Part shown: positions 53,995 through 62,951 of the stretch, in pieces
Layout of the letters: each line of letters begins with the position of its first letter
Position numbering within the stretch: the stretch's first letter is position 1
Assembly: GCF_014385195.1 (NCBI RefSeq)
Contig: NZ_JACRTG010000005.1
Span: 1-64,000 of the forward strand
Direction of reading: 5' to 3'
DNA length: 64,000 bases
Origin: Paratissierella segnis
GTDB taxonomy: Bacteria; Bacillota; Clostridia; Tissierellales; Tissierellaceae
Position numbers and translations under genes: made by a program
Notes under the pieces: generated by a model
Databases searched by the model: none
Told to the model about the DNA's origin: nothing
The model's input: only the letters and a program-made list of their open reading frames with translations

Positions 53995-55647
53995 TTGAAA
54001 AACATAAGTTCAGAAAGAATTGAACAACTTGCAGTAGAATTAACGAATCAGGTTAGCGTAGTAGATACGAAAGGGGAACTTGATGTAAGCCAAAAGGTAT
54101 ATGATATATTATCCGAAATGGATTATTACAAAGATCACCCTGAAGATTTAAGATTCGTCGATGCCGAGGATGATAAACTTGGAAGAAAAAGTGTTGTTGC
54201 GCTATTAAGAGGGAAGAAAGGAAGCAGCAAAAAAACCGTTATCTTAATAGGACATACCGATACCGTAGGAATTTCCGATTACGGCAGCCTTAAAGAGTAT
54301 GCAGGCAAGCCTTATGAGCTTACAGAAAAGTTTAAGGAAATAGCTCATACATTGCCAGATGAGGCAAGAAGGGATTTAGAGTCCGGGAAGTATCTCTTTG
54401 GACGTGGATTATTTGATATGAAAGCCGGAGACGCTGTAATAATGGCAATCATGGAAGAGATATCAAAAGATATAGAGAATTTTGAAGGCAATTTAATTTA
54501 TGCTGCTGTTTGCGATGAAGAAAGCAATTCTAAAGGAATGCTGTCCGTAATACCTGAGCTGGTGAAACTTCAAGAAAAGGAAGGGCTGGAATATCTTGCG
54601 CTTCTGGATACGGATTATATGACATCTGAATTTGAAGGCGATGAAAACAAATATGTTTATGTAGGAACTGTAGGAAAATTGATGCCTTCCTTTTATGTAG
54701 TAGGAAAAGAAACACATGTTGGTGAAGCGTTTAAAGGAATAGATTCAAACCAAATAGCTTCAGCAATAACAAGTAGAATAAACTTGAATACGGATTTCTG
54801 TGACATAGTCGAAGGAGAAGTTACGCTTCCTCCGATTACTTTAAAGCAAAGGGATTTGAAAACTGAATATTCTGTGCAGACATCAAAGACTTCAACATTA
54901 TTTTTCAACTATGCAACCCACAGCAGTACACCGGATGAAGTGTTGGAAAAGATGAAAGATGCTGCAATGGAAGCTTTCCAGTCTACAATTGATAGTTTAA
55001 ATGAGCAGTATGAAAGATTCTGTAAATTGACAGATAGGGAATACAAGAGATTTGATTGGAAAGCAAGGGTTATGTCCTATGATGATTTATACAAAAAAGT
55101 AAAAGAAGAAATAGGAAATGAGTTGGATGAAAAGATTGCAAAACTTACTGAAGAAATGCTTAAGGACGATTCCATTGATAATAGAGATTTTTCACTTAAG
55201 CTTGTTGAATTAGTTCATAATCTTTGGTCTGACAGGGAGCCTGTAGTTATAGTCTACTTTGCTCCGCCATATTATCCTCACATTTATGTGGAAGGGAAAC
55301 AACCTAAGGAAAAAGCATTACTGGAAGCAGTTGAAGATGCTGTTAATACGACTGAATCGGAATATAAACTTGTATATAAGAAATTTTTCCCTTATATATC
55401 TGATTTAAGCTACGGAGCAGCACCTAAAGACCCTGAAATTATAGCTGCATTAAAGAATAACATGCCTGGGTTCGGCACCAAATATAATCTACCGTTAGAA
55501 GACATGCAAAAATTGGATTTACCTGTACTTGATATAGGAACATTTGGAAAAGATGCACATAAATTCACAGAAAGACTTGAGAAAAGATATTCTTTCGAAG
55601 TGACTCCTGTGCTTGTGTATAAAACTATTATGAACCTCTTAAAATAA
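53995..55647 (+). CDS. RocB-like M20-family peptidase (intact paralogue)
   Basis: A 550-residue metallopeptidase of the M20 family, RocB type. The metal sites are visible in LIGHTDTVG (H87, D89), FGRGLFDMKAGDAV (Asp) and CDEESNSKGM (Glu pair); a long insert follows and the C-terminus ends with IGTFGKDAHKFTERLE. RocB is linked to arginine use in Bacillus but its reaction is not established. The start is TTG at 53995 behind TAGGAGG. It follows its broken copy after 159 bp of non-coding, AT-rich DNA. Confidence 0.87.
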   Translation: MKNISSERIEQLAVELTNQVSVVDTKGELDVSQKVYDILSEMDYYKDHPEDLRFVDAEDDKLGRKSVVALLRGKKGSSKKTVILIGHTDTVGISDYGSLKEYAGKPYELTEKFKEIAHTLPDEARRDLESGKYLFGRGLFDMKAGDAVIMAIMEEISKDIENFEGNLIYAAVCDEESNSKGMLSVIPELVKLQEKEGLEYLALLDTDYMTSEFEGDENKYVYVGTVGKLMPSFYVVGKETHVGEAFKGIDSNQIASAITSRINLNTDFCDIVEGEVTLPPITLKQRDLKTEYSVQTSKTSTLFFNYATHSSTPDEVLEKMKDAAMEAFQSTIDSLNEQYERFCKLTDREYKRFDWKARVMSYDDLYKKVKEEIGNELDEKIAKLTEEMLKDDSIDNRDFSLKLVELVHNLWSDREPVVIVYFAPPYYPHIYVEGKQPKEKALLEAVEDAVNTTESEYKLVYKKFFPYISDLSYGAAPKDPEIIAALKNNMPGFGTKYNLPLEDMQKLDLPVLDIGTFGKDAHKFTERLEKRYSFEVTPVLVYKTIMNLLK

Positions 55648-55752
55648 AATAATAAATAACCAAATTGTATTTGCTTAATAGTAATTTAATAAACTTTAGT
55701 TCATTCCACAATATAATAATGAGCGGTAACTTTAGTATATAGAGGTGGTATT

Positions 55753-56919
55753 TTGAAAGAATTGACAAGACCTGCTTGGTTAGAGATCAATTTAAACGAC
55801 CTTGCTTGTAACTATAACCAGATTAGAAAAGCGTTGAATAAAGGGACCGACTTAATGGCAATAATAAAAGCAGATGCATATGAAAATGGAGCTATACAGA
55901 TTGCAAATGAACTTATGAAACAAGGCGTGGATAAATTTGGAGTAGCTACTTTATCTGAAGCACTTCATATAAGGAAATCTATTGAAGGGGCAAAGATTTT
56001 AATAATGGGGTATACTCCGGATTATCTGATGAAAAAAGCTATCGAGGAAGATATTGATATTACTGTTTATATGGTTGAACAAGCAAAATTAGCTTCTGAG
56101 CTGGCTAAAAAACTCAATAAAGATGCTTTGATTCATATAAAAATCGAAACCGGAATGAACAGACTGGGATTTATGCCTACAGAGGAAAGTATAATGGCAA
56201 TCCAGAAAATATATAGTATGAATAATATAAAAATAGAGGGGATATTTACTCATTTTGCTGCATCTGACAACGATCCTTCCTACACATTTAATCAAGCAAA
56301 AAAATTCGATTATATAGTTGATGGATTAAAAAAACTTGGGCTAAGGATACCCTTAAGACATGTAAGCAACAGTGCCGCCATAATGAGATACAGAGAACTA
56401 GACTACGATATGGTAAGAGCGGGGATAATATTGTATGGGGTTTATACTTCTCCCGATGAAGATAGAGATACGGTTCATCTAACGAATATTCTATCTTTAA
56501 AAGCTCAAATTTCCAATGTAAAAGAAATAGAAAAAGGGGAGAAAATAAGCTATGGCTTAACATATGAAACCTTAAGAAAATCTAAAATAGCCACGGTACC
56601 TATTGGATATGCAGATGGATACAGTAGATCGCTCAGCAATAAGGGCAGTGTTATAGTAAAAAATACTATAGTACCTGTAGTCGGACGTATATGCATGGAC
56701 CAATTGATGATAGATGTTACAGAATTGGATGTAAAAGTGGGCGATGAAGTGGTACTCATGGGGAAAAGCGGGGATAAAGAAATCACGATAGAAGAAATAG
56801 CTATGAAAATAGGAGGCATCCCCGCTGAAGTATTCTGCATGATGAATAAAAGACTTCCAAGAGTTTATATAAAAGATGGAAAAGTAGAAGAGGTAGTTGA
56901 CTATCTGTTAGAAATATAG
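55753..56919 (+). CDS. Alanine racemase-type enzyme with altered PLP loop
   Basis: A 388-residue fold-type-III PLP racemase with both domains: PLP lysine K39 in MAIIKADAY, the TGMNRLGF segment, HVSNSAA, the catalytic Tyr in ISYGLTYE and the CMDQLMIDV motif near residue 315. The loop after the PLP lysine reads KADAYENG; almost all alanine racemases have KADAYGHG or KANAYGHG. This may change specificity, for instance toward larger basic residues. The start is TTG behind AGAGGTGG. Its place after the RocB gene and before a permease gene points to a catabolic rather than a cell-wall role. Confidence 0.83.
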   Translation: MKELTRPAWLEINLNDLACNYNQIRKALNKGTDLMAIIKADAYENGAIQIANELMKQGVDKFGVATLSEALHIRKSIEGAKILIMGYTPDYLMKKAIEEDIDITVYMVEQAKLASELAKKLNKDALIHIKIETGMNRLGFMPTEESIMAIQKIYSMNNIKIEGIFTHFAASDNDPSYTFNQAKKFDYIVDGLKKLGLRIPLRHVSNSAAIMRYRELDYDMVRAGIILYGVYTSPDEDRDTVHLTNILSLKAQISNVKEIEKGEKISYGLTYETLRKSKIATVPIGYADGYSRSLSNKGSVIVKNTIVPVVGRICMDQLMIDVTELDVKVGDEVVLMGKSGDKEITIEEIAMKIGGIPAEVFCMMNKRLPRVYIKDGKVEEVVDYLLEI

Positions 56920-57021
56920 CAGAAGGTTTTCTAAATATTATTGCTTTCAATTATTTCCTTAACTCATTAGGGGATAAATGAAATAAATGCATCAAATAAA
57001 TTTATTAAGGAGGGTATAATT

Positions 57022-58383
57022 ATGTCAGAACAGAAGAAAAACGACATCAAACAGGAAGAAGGACATTTGAAAAGGAATCTTACATTATTTGAGGCGACAA
57101 TCCACTCAATAGCATTTGTAATTGGTACCGGCATATTTCTAAAGCCTGCCACCATACTGATGAATACCGGTTCAACCGGGATGTCACTTATATTGTGGAT
57201 AGCCGGTGGCTTGATTTCCTTGTGTAGTGCATTGACGATGGCAGAAATAGCTGCATATATTCCAAAACTAGGTGGAATGTATACTTATCTTAACGAACTG
57301 TATGGAGAAAAGGTCGGTTTTATGTATGGTTGGATTAATATGCTTATAGGTTCTCCGACCGGAGCTTCAGCAAGTGCGATAGCTTTTGCTACATTTGCTT
57401 CTTATTTCGTTCCGCTTTCAAATACAGGGCTTAAAGTTTTAGCAATATTTATGGTATTATTTTTTGCCGGTATTCAGATGTTATCTACGAAAGCAACCAT
57501 GAAGCTTCAGGTTGTAGCTACTGTAGGGAAATTAGTTCCTATATTTGCTATTGTTTTGTTTGGATTGTTTAAAGGTGAAATACCAGGTGCAGTTAACTTT
57601 TCATTGGTAGGAGGAACTGCAGCAGGAGGATTTGGTGTGGCATTGTTGGGAGTTTTATGGGCATATGATGGTTGGCAGACTACATGTACATTAGGTAGTG
57701 AGATGGTAGAGCCCGAAAAGAATCTGCCTAAATCAATTATCATTTCATTGACATTTGTAACAGCTGTATATGCAATATTTAACGTTGTAATATTTAAGAC
57801 TGTTCCTACTGATCAAATAATAGCGGGAACAGGTAGTGTAGGCGTACAGGCGGCACAGACTCTGTTTGGTAATTTTGGAGCAACATTAGTTTCAATAGGT
57901 ATGCTGATATCAAGTGCAGGAACTCTTAACGGACAAATACTCAACGGAGCTAGAGTAACATTGGCAGTTGCACAGAAGAAACAAACAATAGGTGCAAAAT
58001 TTTTAGGTCATGTTAACCCTAAATATGATACTCCTATTAATTCATTAATTTTTATGATAGCTATGTGTATGATTTATATATTATCCGGTACATTTGATTC
58101 AATTACTAATTTAACTATATTTACAGGATGGGTATTCTTCGTATTTACAGTATTGGGAGTATTTATACTGAGAAAGAAATATGAAAGAAATGATAAATTG
58201 TATCATGTACCATTGTACCCAATAATACCTATAATAGGAGCTATCGGTGGAGGTTATCTTTTGGTATCGACATTCCTTGAAGATACTATAACTGCAATTA
58301 TATCAGTTGTTGTTGCAGCTATTGGATTCCCGATGTACTTCTATTGTAAAAAGAAATATGGTAATGAAGACGGCAATAAATAA
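57022..58383 (+). CDS. APC-family amino acid permease
   Basis: A 453-residue membrane protein with about 12 helices. The first helix holds the substrate-binding IGTGIFLKP motif (about 34-42), and the WAYDGWQT motif of the LAT-like branch is present at about 213-220. It should import an amino acid or exchange one for another with H+ or Na+; the substrate is unknown, but the neighbours suggest a basic amino acid or derivative. AAGGAGGG precedes the ATG. A perfect 13-bp hairpin follows the gene. Confidence 0.88.
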   Translation: MSEQKKNDIKQEEGHLKRNLTLFEATIHSIAFVIGTGIFLKPATILMNTGSTGMSLILWIAGGLISLCSALTMAEIAAYIPKLGGMYTYLNELYGEKVGFMYGWINMLIGSPTGASASAIAFATFASYFVPLSNTGLKVLAIFMVLFFAGIQMLSTKATMKLQVVATVGKLVPIFAIVLFGLFKGEIPGAVNFSLVGGTAAGGFGVALLGVLWAYDGWQTTCTLGSEMVEPEKNLPKSIIISLTFVTAVYAIFNVVIFKTVPTDQIIAGTGSVGVQAAQTLFGNFGATLVSIGMLISSAGTLNGQILNGARVTLAVAQKKQTIGAKFLGHVNPKYDTPINSLIFMIAMCMIYILSGTFDSITNLTIFTGWVFFVFTVLGVFILRKKYERNDKLYHVPLYPIIPIIGAIGGGYLLVSTFLEDTITAIISVVVAAIGFPMYFYCKKKYGNEDGNK

Positions 58384-58407
58384 GATTTAAGGATTATAGA
58401 AACTGAA

Positions 58408-58441
58408 TTAAAGGGTCTTCCTAAATAAGAAGACCCTTTAA
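58408..58441. terminator. Strong hairpin after the permease gene
   Basis: 13-bp perfect arms (58408-58420 and 58429-58441), 8-nt loop. Few Ts follow, so it may weaken or protect the transcript end rather than stop transcription completely. Confidence 0.55.
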
Positions 58442-58510
58442 GCTTATATGCTACATTAGTTATGTGAAAAAGATTTGTCATAAAATTAAAAAATGAAAGG
58501 AGCAATGATT

Positions 58511-59935
58511 GTGAAAAAAGTAGACATGATTGTACATGCGCCACATTTCTATACTATGGAAGGAGAAGGCGTAGGTTATAAAACCGGGGTATCAATGGTA
58601 ATTGATTCCGGTAAGATAATCGATATATTGGAAGACAGTGTTGCAGACAGTAAATATGTTGCAGAAGAGAATTTAAATATGGATCATCATGCGATTTTCC
58701 CGGGATTCATAGATGGGCATATGCATACCGGTGATAATATATTGAGAGGTTTAGCACAGGATACCAAAAATTGGATGATGTATGGGGTTCAACCGTTTGA
58801 TAATGTAACCACCGAAGAAGAAGAAAGTGTAGGGAGCAGAGTTGCCATCATTGAAGCTATAAAAGCAGGAACTACTACTTTGGGAGACTTCAACGGTAAG
58901 ATGGAGTTGATATGCGATTTTATAGATAAGGTAGGAGCTAGAGGCAATCTTGCACAAACAGTAAGATCCGCAAAATTTAAAGTTTACAATCCCGGAGAAC
59001 TTTATGAATTCGATGACGAGATGGGAGAAGAAAGCCTTAATAGGAATCTGGCTCTTTATGATAAATGGCATAATAAAGGGGACGGAAGGATCAGAATTCT
59101 TTTCGGACCTCAAGGAGCAGATTTTGTAAGCGCTGATTTGCTATTGAAAATCCAGAAGATAGTAAAGGAAAGAAAAACAAAAATTCATATGCATGTACAA
59201 CAAGGAGACAGAGAAACATATCAAATCGTGAAGAGATATGGAAAGCGTCCTGTAGACTATCTTGATGATCTTGGGGTTTTGGATGAAGACCTTATTGCTG
59301 TTCATTTGACTGACTGTACCGACGAAGAAGCAAAAATGGTAGCAAAGAAGCATGCATCCATGATTGTTAATCCGGGATCAATTGGTATAATAGACGGAAT
59401 AGTTTGTCCTTCTGTTGCATTCCAAGAAGCAGGTGGAAATTGTGCTCTTGGTTCTGATCAAGCTCCGGGCAATAACTGTCATAACATAATCAATGAAATG
59501 AAGAATGTAGCGTTGTTTAATAAAATTAAGTATGCAGATCCTGAAGTTATGCCGGCATGGAAGGCATTGCGCATGGCTACAATTGAAGGAGCAAGAGCTG
59601 TTAATTTAGGAGATACCGTAGGTTCATTAGAAGTAGGGAAACAGGCAGATTTCATTGCTATAGACCTTAGTCAACCATCTATGCTACCTGTATATACTTA
59701 TCCTATGAGAAATATCGTTCCTAATCTTGTATACAGTGCAAGAGGACATGAAGTTTGTCTATCTGTTGTAAACGGTAAGGTTATAATGAAAGATGGGAAA
59801 TTAACTACTATAGACGAAGAATCTTATATAGAAGATATTCAAAAGTATCCGGAAGGAATTGGAGAAAGAGCTGCAAAAGAATTCTTTGAAATCAATGGAA
59901 CAAACGCTAGATTCATGGCAGAAAATAAGCTATAA
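58511..59935 (+). CDS. Amidohydrolase, deaminase/TRZ-ATZ type (copy 1)
   Basis: A 474-residue amidohydrolase with metal ligands H70-M-H72 (PGFIDGHMHTG), a third His in KIHMHVQQG, a fourth in AVHLTD and the Asp in GSDQAPGNN. The fold and the C-terminal GKQADFIAIDL segment are those of cytosine/guanine/triazine aminohydrolases; the substrate is unknown. The GTG at 58511 gives a start that aligns with its paralogue at 60028 and has AAAGGAG upstream. The following gene is a close paralogue in tandem, so the pair arose by duplication and may act on two related substrates. Confidence 0.82.
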   Translation: MKKVDMIVHAPHFYTMEGEGVGYKTGVSMVIDSGKIIDILEDSVADSKYVAEENLNMDHHAIFPGFIDGHMHTGDNILRGLAQDTKNWMMYGVQPFDNVTTEEEESVGSRVAIIEAIKAGTTTLGDFNGKMELICDFIDKVGARGNLAQTVRSAKFKVYNPGELYEFDDEMGEESLNRNLALYDKWHNKGDGRIRILFGPQGADFVSADLLLKIQKIVKERKTKIHMHVQQGDRETYQIVKRYGKRPVDYLDDLGVLDEDLIAVHLTDCTDEEAKMVAKKHASMIVNPGSIGIIDGIVCPSVAFQEAGGNCALGSDQAPGNNCHNIINEMKNVALFNKIKYADPEVMPAWKALRMATIEGARAVNLGDTVGSLEVGKQADFIAIDLSQPSMLPVYTYPMRNIVPNLVYSARGHEVCLSVVNGKVIMKDGKLTTIDEESYIEDIQKYPEGIGERAAKEFFEINGTNARFMAENKL

Positions 59936-60027
59936 GATATCATATAGACCTTTATATTTGGAATTTAGCCATTTCAAAAGATTGATAAGGTTGTGATTCT
60001 AAGCTGAAGCAATTGGAGGGTTTAATG

Positions 60028-61452
60028 ATGGAAAAAGTCGACATAATCATAAAGACGAAGCATATGTATACGTTGGAAGGCGAAGGAGTCGGATATTTAT
60101 CCGATTACGGAGTTGCCATTGACAGAGGGAAAATAAAGGCAGTATTGCCTGTAAGTGAATTAAAAAAGAATTATGAAGCTGAAAAGTTCATAGATGCTTC
60201 CGACAAGGTACTGTTGCCCGGGTTTATAGACGGACATATGCATACAGGTCATGGAGTATTGCGGGGAGTTGCTCAGGATATAAGCAATTGGATGATGGAG
60301 GGAATGGCGCCTTTTGAGGCACAGAGGAGTATCGAAGCCAAGGATAGCGGAAGCAGATTAGCCATTGCTGAAGCTGTATTAAACGGAACCACAACCATTG
60401 GAGATGATGGATCTGATATTGCCGGTTCCTGCGACTTTATTCAAAAAATTGGAGTAAGAGGAAACGTAAGCGTTCGTATTCGTGATGCGTTGATGAAGAC
60501 TTATAAGGCAGGGGAACTATATATATTTGATGACAATTACGGAGAGAAAACACTGAACGAATGTCTTGATATTTTTTCTAAATACCATGATATTGATTCC
60601 GGAAGAATTAAAATCAGATTTGGACCTCAGGGACCGGACTTTGTCAGTTTAAAAATGCTTAAAAAAGTCAAAAAGCTATCAAAAGAAAGAAATACCAAAA
60701 TTCATATGCATTTGCAGCAAGGGTCAAGAGAAACAAAGCAAATGACAGGAAGATACGGAGTGAGAAGCATACCGTGGCTGGATGAAATAGGATATTTCGA
60801 TGAAGATTTTATCGGGATCCATTTGACCGATGCTCTTGAAGAAGAAGTAAAAATTGTGGCAGGCAGAAAAGCATCTATGATTCTTTGCTCTTCTTCCATA
60901 GGAATTATCGACGGAATAGTACCGCCGGCTAAAATATTCCAAGATGCAGGAGGAATTGTAGGCTTAGGAAGCGATCAGGCTCTGGGAAATAATTGCCATA
61001 ATATAATCAATGAAATGAAATTGACAGCTATATTAAATAAAGTCAAATATGAAGATCCAGAGGTCATGCCTGCGTGGAAAGTCTTGCGAATGGCGACTAT
61101 TGAAAATGCCAAGGCACTGGGTATTGATAAAATAACCGGCTCAATTAAAGAAGGAAAGTATGCGGATTTGATTTTGGTTGATTTGAACCAGGCATCTCTT
61201 GCTCCTCTTTATACAAAACCTATGCGCAATTTTATACCTAACTTGGTTTATAGTGCAAGGGGTAATGAAGTGGATACTGTTATAGTGGCAGGAAAAATTA
61301 TAGTTGAAAATAAAGCACCAAAGACTTTTGATATGAATGAAATACTTCAAGAGGTACAAGGTCATGCAGACGTAATTGGCGAAAGGGCGACAGCACAATT
61401 TAATGAAATCAATGGTAAAAATGCCGTTTATATGAGAGAAAACAAGCTTTAA
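60028..61452 (+). CDS. Amidohydrolase, deaminase/TRZ-ATZ type (copy 2)
   Basis: A 474-residue paralogue of the preceding protein, identical in length with the same ligand positions (H70, H72; KIHMHLQQG; GIHLTD; GSDQALGNN) and long shared segments (NCHNIINEMK, PEVMPAW). It differs where active-site loops often differ: LCSSSIGIIDG here against VNPGSIGIIDG there. So both are probably active with different preferences. The ATG at 60028 has TTGGAGGG 7 nt upstream. Function unknown; cyclic or aromatic amine and amide substrates are typical of the family. Confidence 0.82.
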   Translation: MEKVDIIIKTKHMYTLEGEGVGYLSDYGVAIDRGKIKAVLPVSELKKNYEAEKFIDASDKVLLPGFIDGHMHTGHGVLRGVAQDISNWMMEGMAPFEAQRSIEAKDSGSRLAIAEAVLNGTTTIGDDGSDIAGSCDFIQKIGVRGNVSVRIRDALMKTYKAGELYIFDDNYGEKTLNECLDIFSKYHDIDSGRIKIRFGPQGPDFVSLKMLKKVKKLSKERNTKIHMHLQQGSRETKQMTGRYGVRSIPWLDEIGYFDEDFIGIHLTDALEEEVKIVAGRKASMILCSSSIGIIDGIVPPAKIFQDAGGIVGLGSDQALGNNCHNIINEMKLTAILNKVKYEDPEVMPAWKVLRMATIENAKALGIDKITGSIKEGKYADLILVDLNQASLAPLYTKPMRNFIPNLVYSARGNEVDTVIVAGKIIVENKAPKTFDMNEILQEVQGHADVIGERATAQFNEINGKNAVYMRENKL

Positions 61453-61535
61453 AAATATGGTGCAATTTTTATATACTCGAATTAGACTACTCCATAAATA
61501 CAACTTAATATAATTATAACAAGGGAGGCATTACG

Positions 61536-62951
61536 ATGGAATGGGACCATGTCATATTTAATGGAACTATTGTGACATCAAAGGATTCCTTTAAAGGGAA
61601 TATATATATAAAAAACGGAAAGATATCAGCGATTACATCTGAAAAATTAGAAGGAACAATCAAAGAAATAACTGATGCTGAAGGATTGCTTGTATTGCCG
61701 GGATTAATTGATACACATGTACACTCAAGGGATAAAGGAGCTCCTGAAAAAGAAGATTTTTTCCATTCGACGGAGGCTGCAGCAATGGGAGGACTAACTA
61801 CTATATTTGAAATGCCCAACGCCATACCTGCTATATGTAATGTTGATAATTTACATGAGCAGATTAAAAATCTTACGCCAAAAGCGCATGTTGATTTTGC
61901 CGTTTGGGGTTTATGCTTAGGGGATTTGAATAAAAAGGACTTAATTGAATTGAGTGAGGCAGGTGTAATCGCATTCAAATTTTTCTGGGGGTATGCAATC
62001 GATAGTAAAACATATCAATTGATTTATAATTATGATCCGCTCAATACAGATGTAATTCAGCCTTTGAAAGATGGGGAAGTTTATGAAATATTCGAGGAGG
62101 TTGCTAAAACAGGCAAACTTTTAGCAATACATGCAGAAAATGCAGATCTTATAGATACTTTAACATCAAGAGTAAAAAAAGAAAAGGACTTCACCTATGA
62201 GGGGCTATTAAGAGCAAGACCAAATTTAGCAGAAGAAACTGTCGTTCAAACCGCGATATCTTTTGCTAAAACTGCGGGAACGAGACTTCACGTATTGCAT
62301 TTAAGTACAAAGGAATCAGTAGATTTGATTGATGAAGCACAGAAGAAGGGACTTTTCATAACTTCAGAGACCTGTCCACATTATTTATATCTAAACAATG
62401 AAGATTATGACAGAATAGGACCTAAAATGAAAGTATATCCTCCGGTAAAATATAAGGAAGACCAAAATAAGTTGTGGGAAGGGATAGATAAAGGGATAAT
62501 ATCCTTAGTATGCTCCGACCATGCACCTCATACTGCAAAACAGAAAAATGGGGAGCTTTGGGATATTCCTTCTGGCATGTGCGGGGTTGAGACTTTGGCA
62601 CCTTTGATGATTGATGCTGTAAATAAAAAGAAGATAAATATACATCAGTTGGTATCTCTTTTATCGGAAAATCCTGCAAAATTATTTGGTATATATCCTC
62701 AGAAGGGATCAATAGAGATAGGGACTGATGCTGATTTTACTTTGATAGATATGAATGCTAAAATGACTATAAAAGAGGAAAATTTGCATAGTGTAAGCAA
62801 AATTACCGCCTTTGACGGTTATGAAGTTGAAGGAAAGCCTGTGGGAACCATAGTCAGAGGAAAGACAGTAATGCGTAACGGAGAAATCATAAATAAACCA
62901 TTTGGACAGTTTATAAGACCTGATAACAATGGAAGCGGTGATAATCTATGA
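61536..62951 (+). CDS. Hydantoinase/dihydroorotase-like cyclic amidohydrolase
   Basis: A 471-residue amidohydrolase of the allantoinase/dihydroorotase/hydantoinase branch. Metal ligands are H61-V-H63 in PGLIDTHVHSRD, the carbamylated lysine is probably K148 in AFKFFWGY, and the last ligand is D328 in CSDHAPH. The family opens cyclic amide rings. It lies in the same direction and close to the two other amidohydrolases and overlaps the CapA-like gene by 4 nt (ATGA). Pyrimidine synthesis is less likely since no pyr genes are near. The substrate is not identifiable from the sequence. Confidence 0.83.
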   Translation: MEWDHVIFNGTIVTSKDSFKGNIYIKNGKISAITSEKLEGTIKEITDAEGLLVLPGLIDTHVHSRDKGAPEKEDFFHSTEAAAMGGLTTIFEMPNAIPAICNVDNLHEQIKNLTPKAHVDFAVWGLCLGDLNKKDLIELSEAGVIAFKFFWGYAIDSKTYQLIYNYDPLNTDVIQPLKDGEVYEIFEEVAKTGKLLAIHAENADLIDTLTSRVKKEKDFTYEGLLRARPNLAEETVVQTAISFAKTAGTRLHVLHLSTKESVDLIDEAQKKGLFITSETCPHYLYLNNEDYDRIGPKMKVYPPVKYKEDQNKLWEGIDKGIISLVCSDHAPHTAKQKNGELWDIPSGMCGVETLAPLMIDAVNKKKINIHQLVSLLSENPAKLFGIYPQKGSIEIGTDADFTLIDMNAKMTIKEENLHSVSKITAFDGYEVEGKPVGTIVRGKTVMRNGEIINKPFGQFIRPDNNGSGDNL

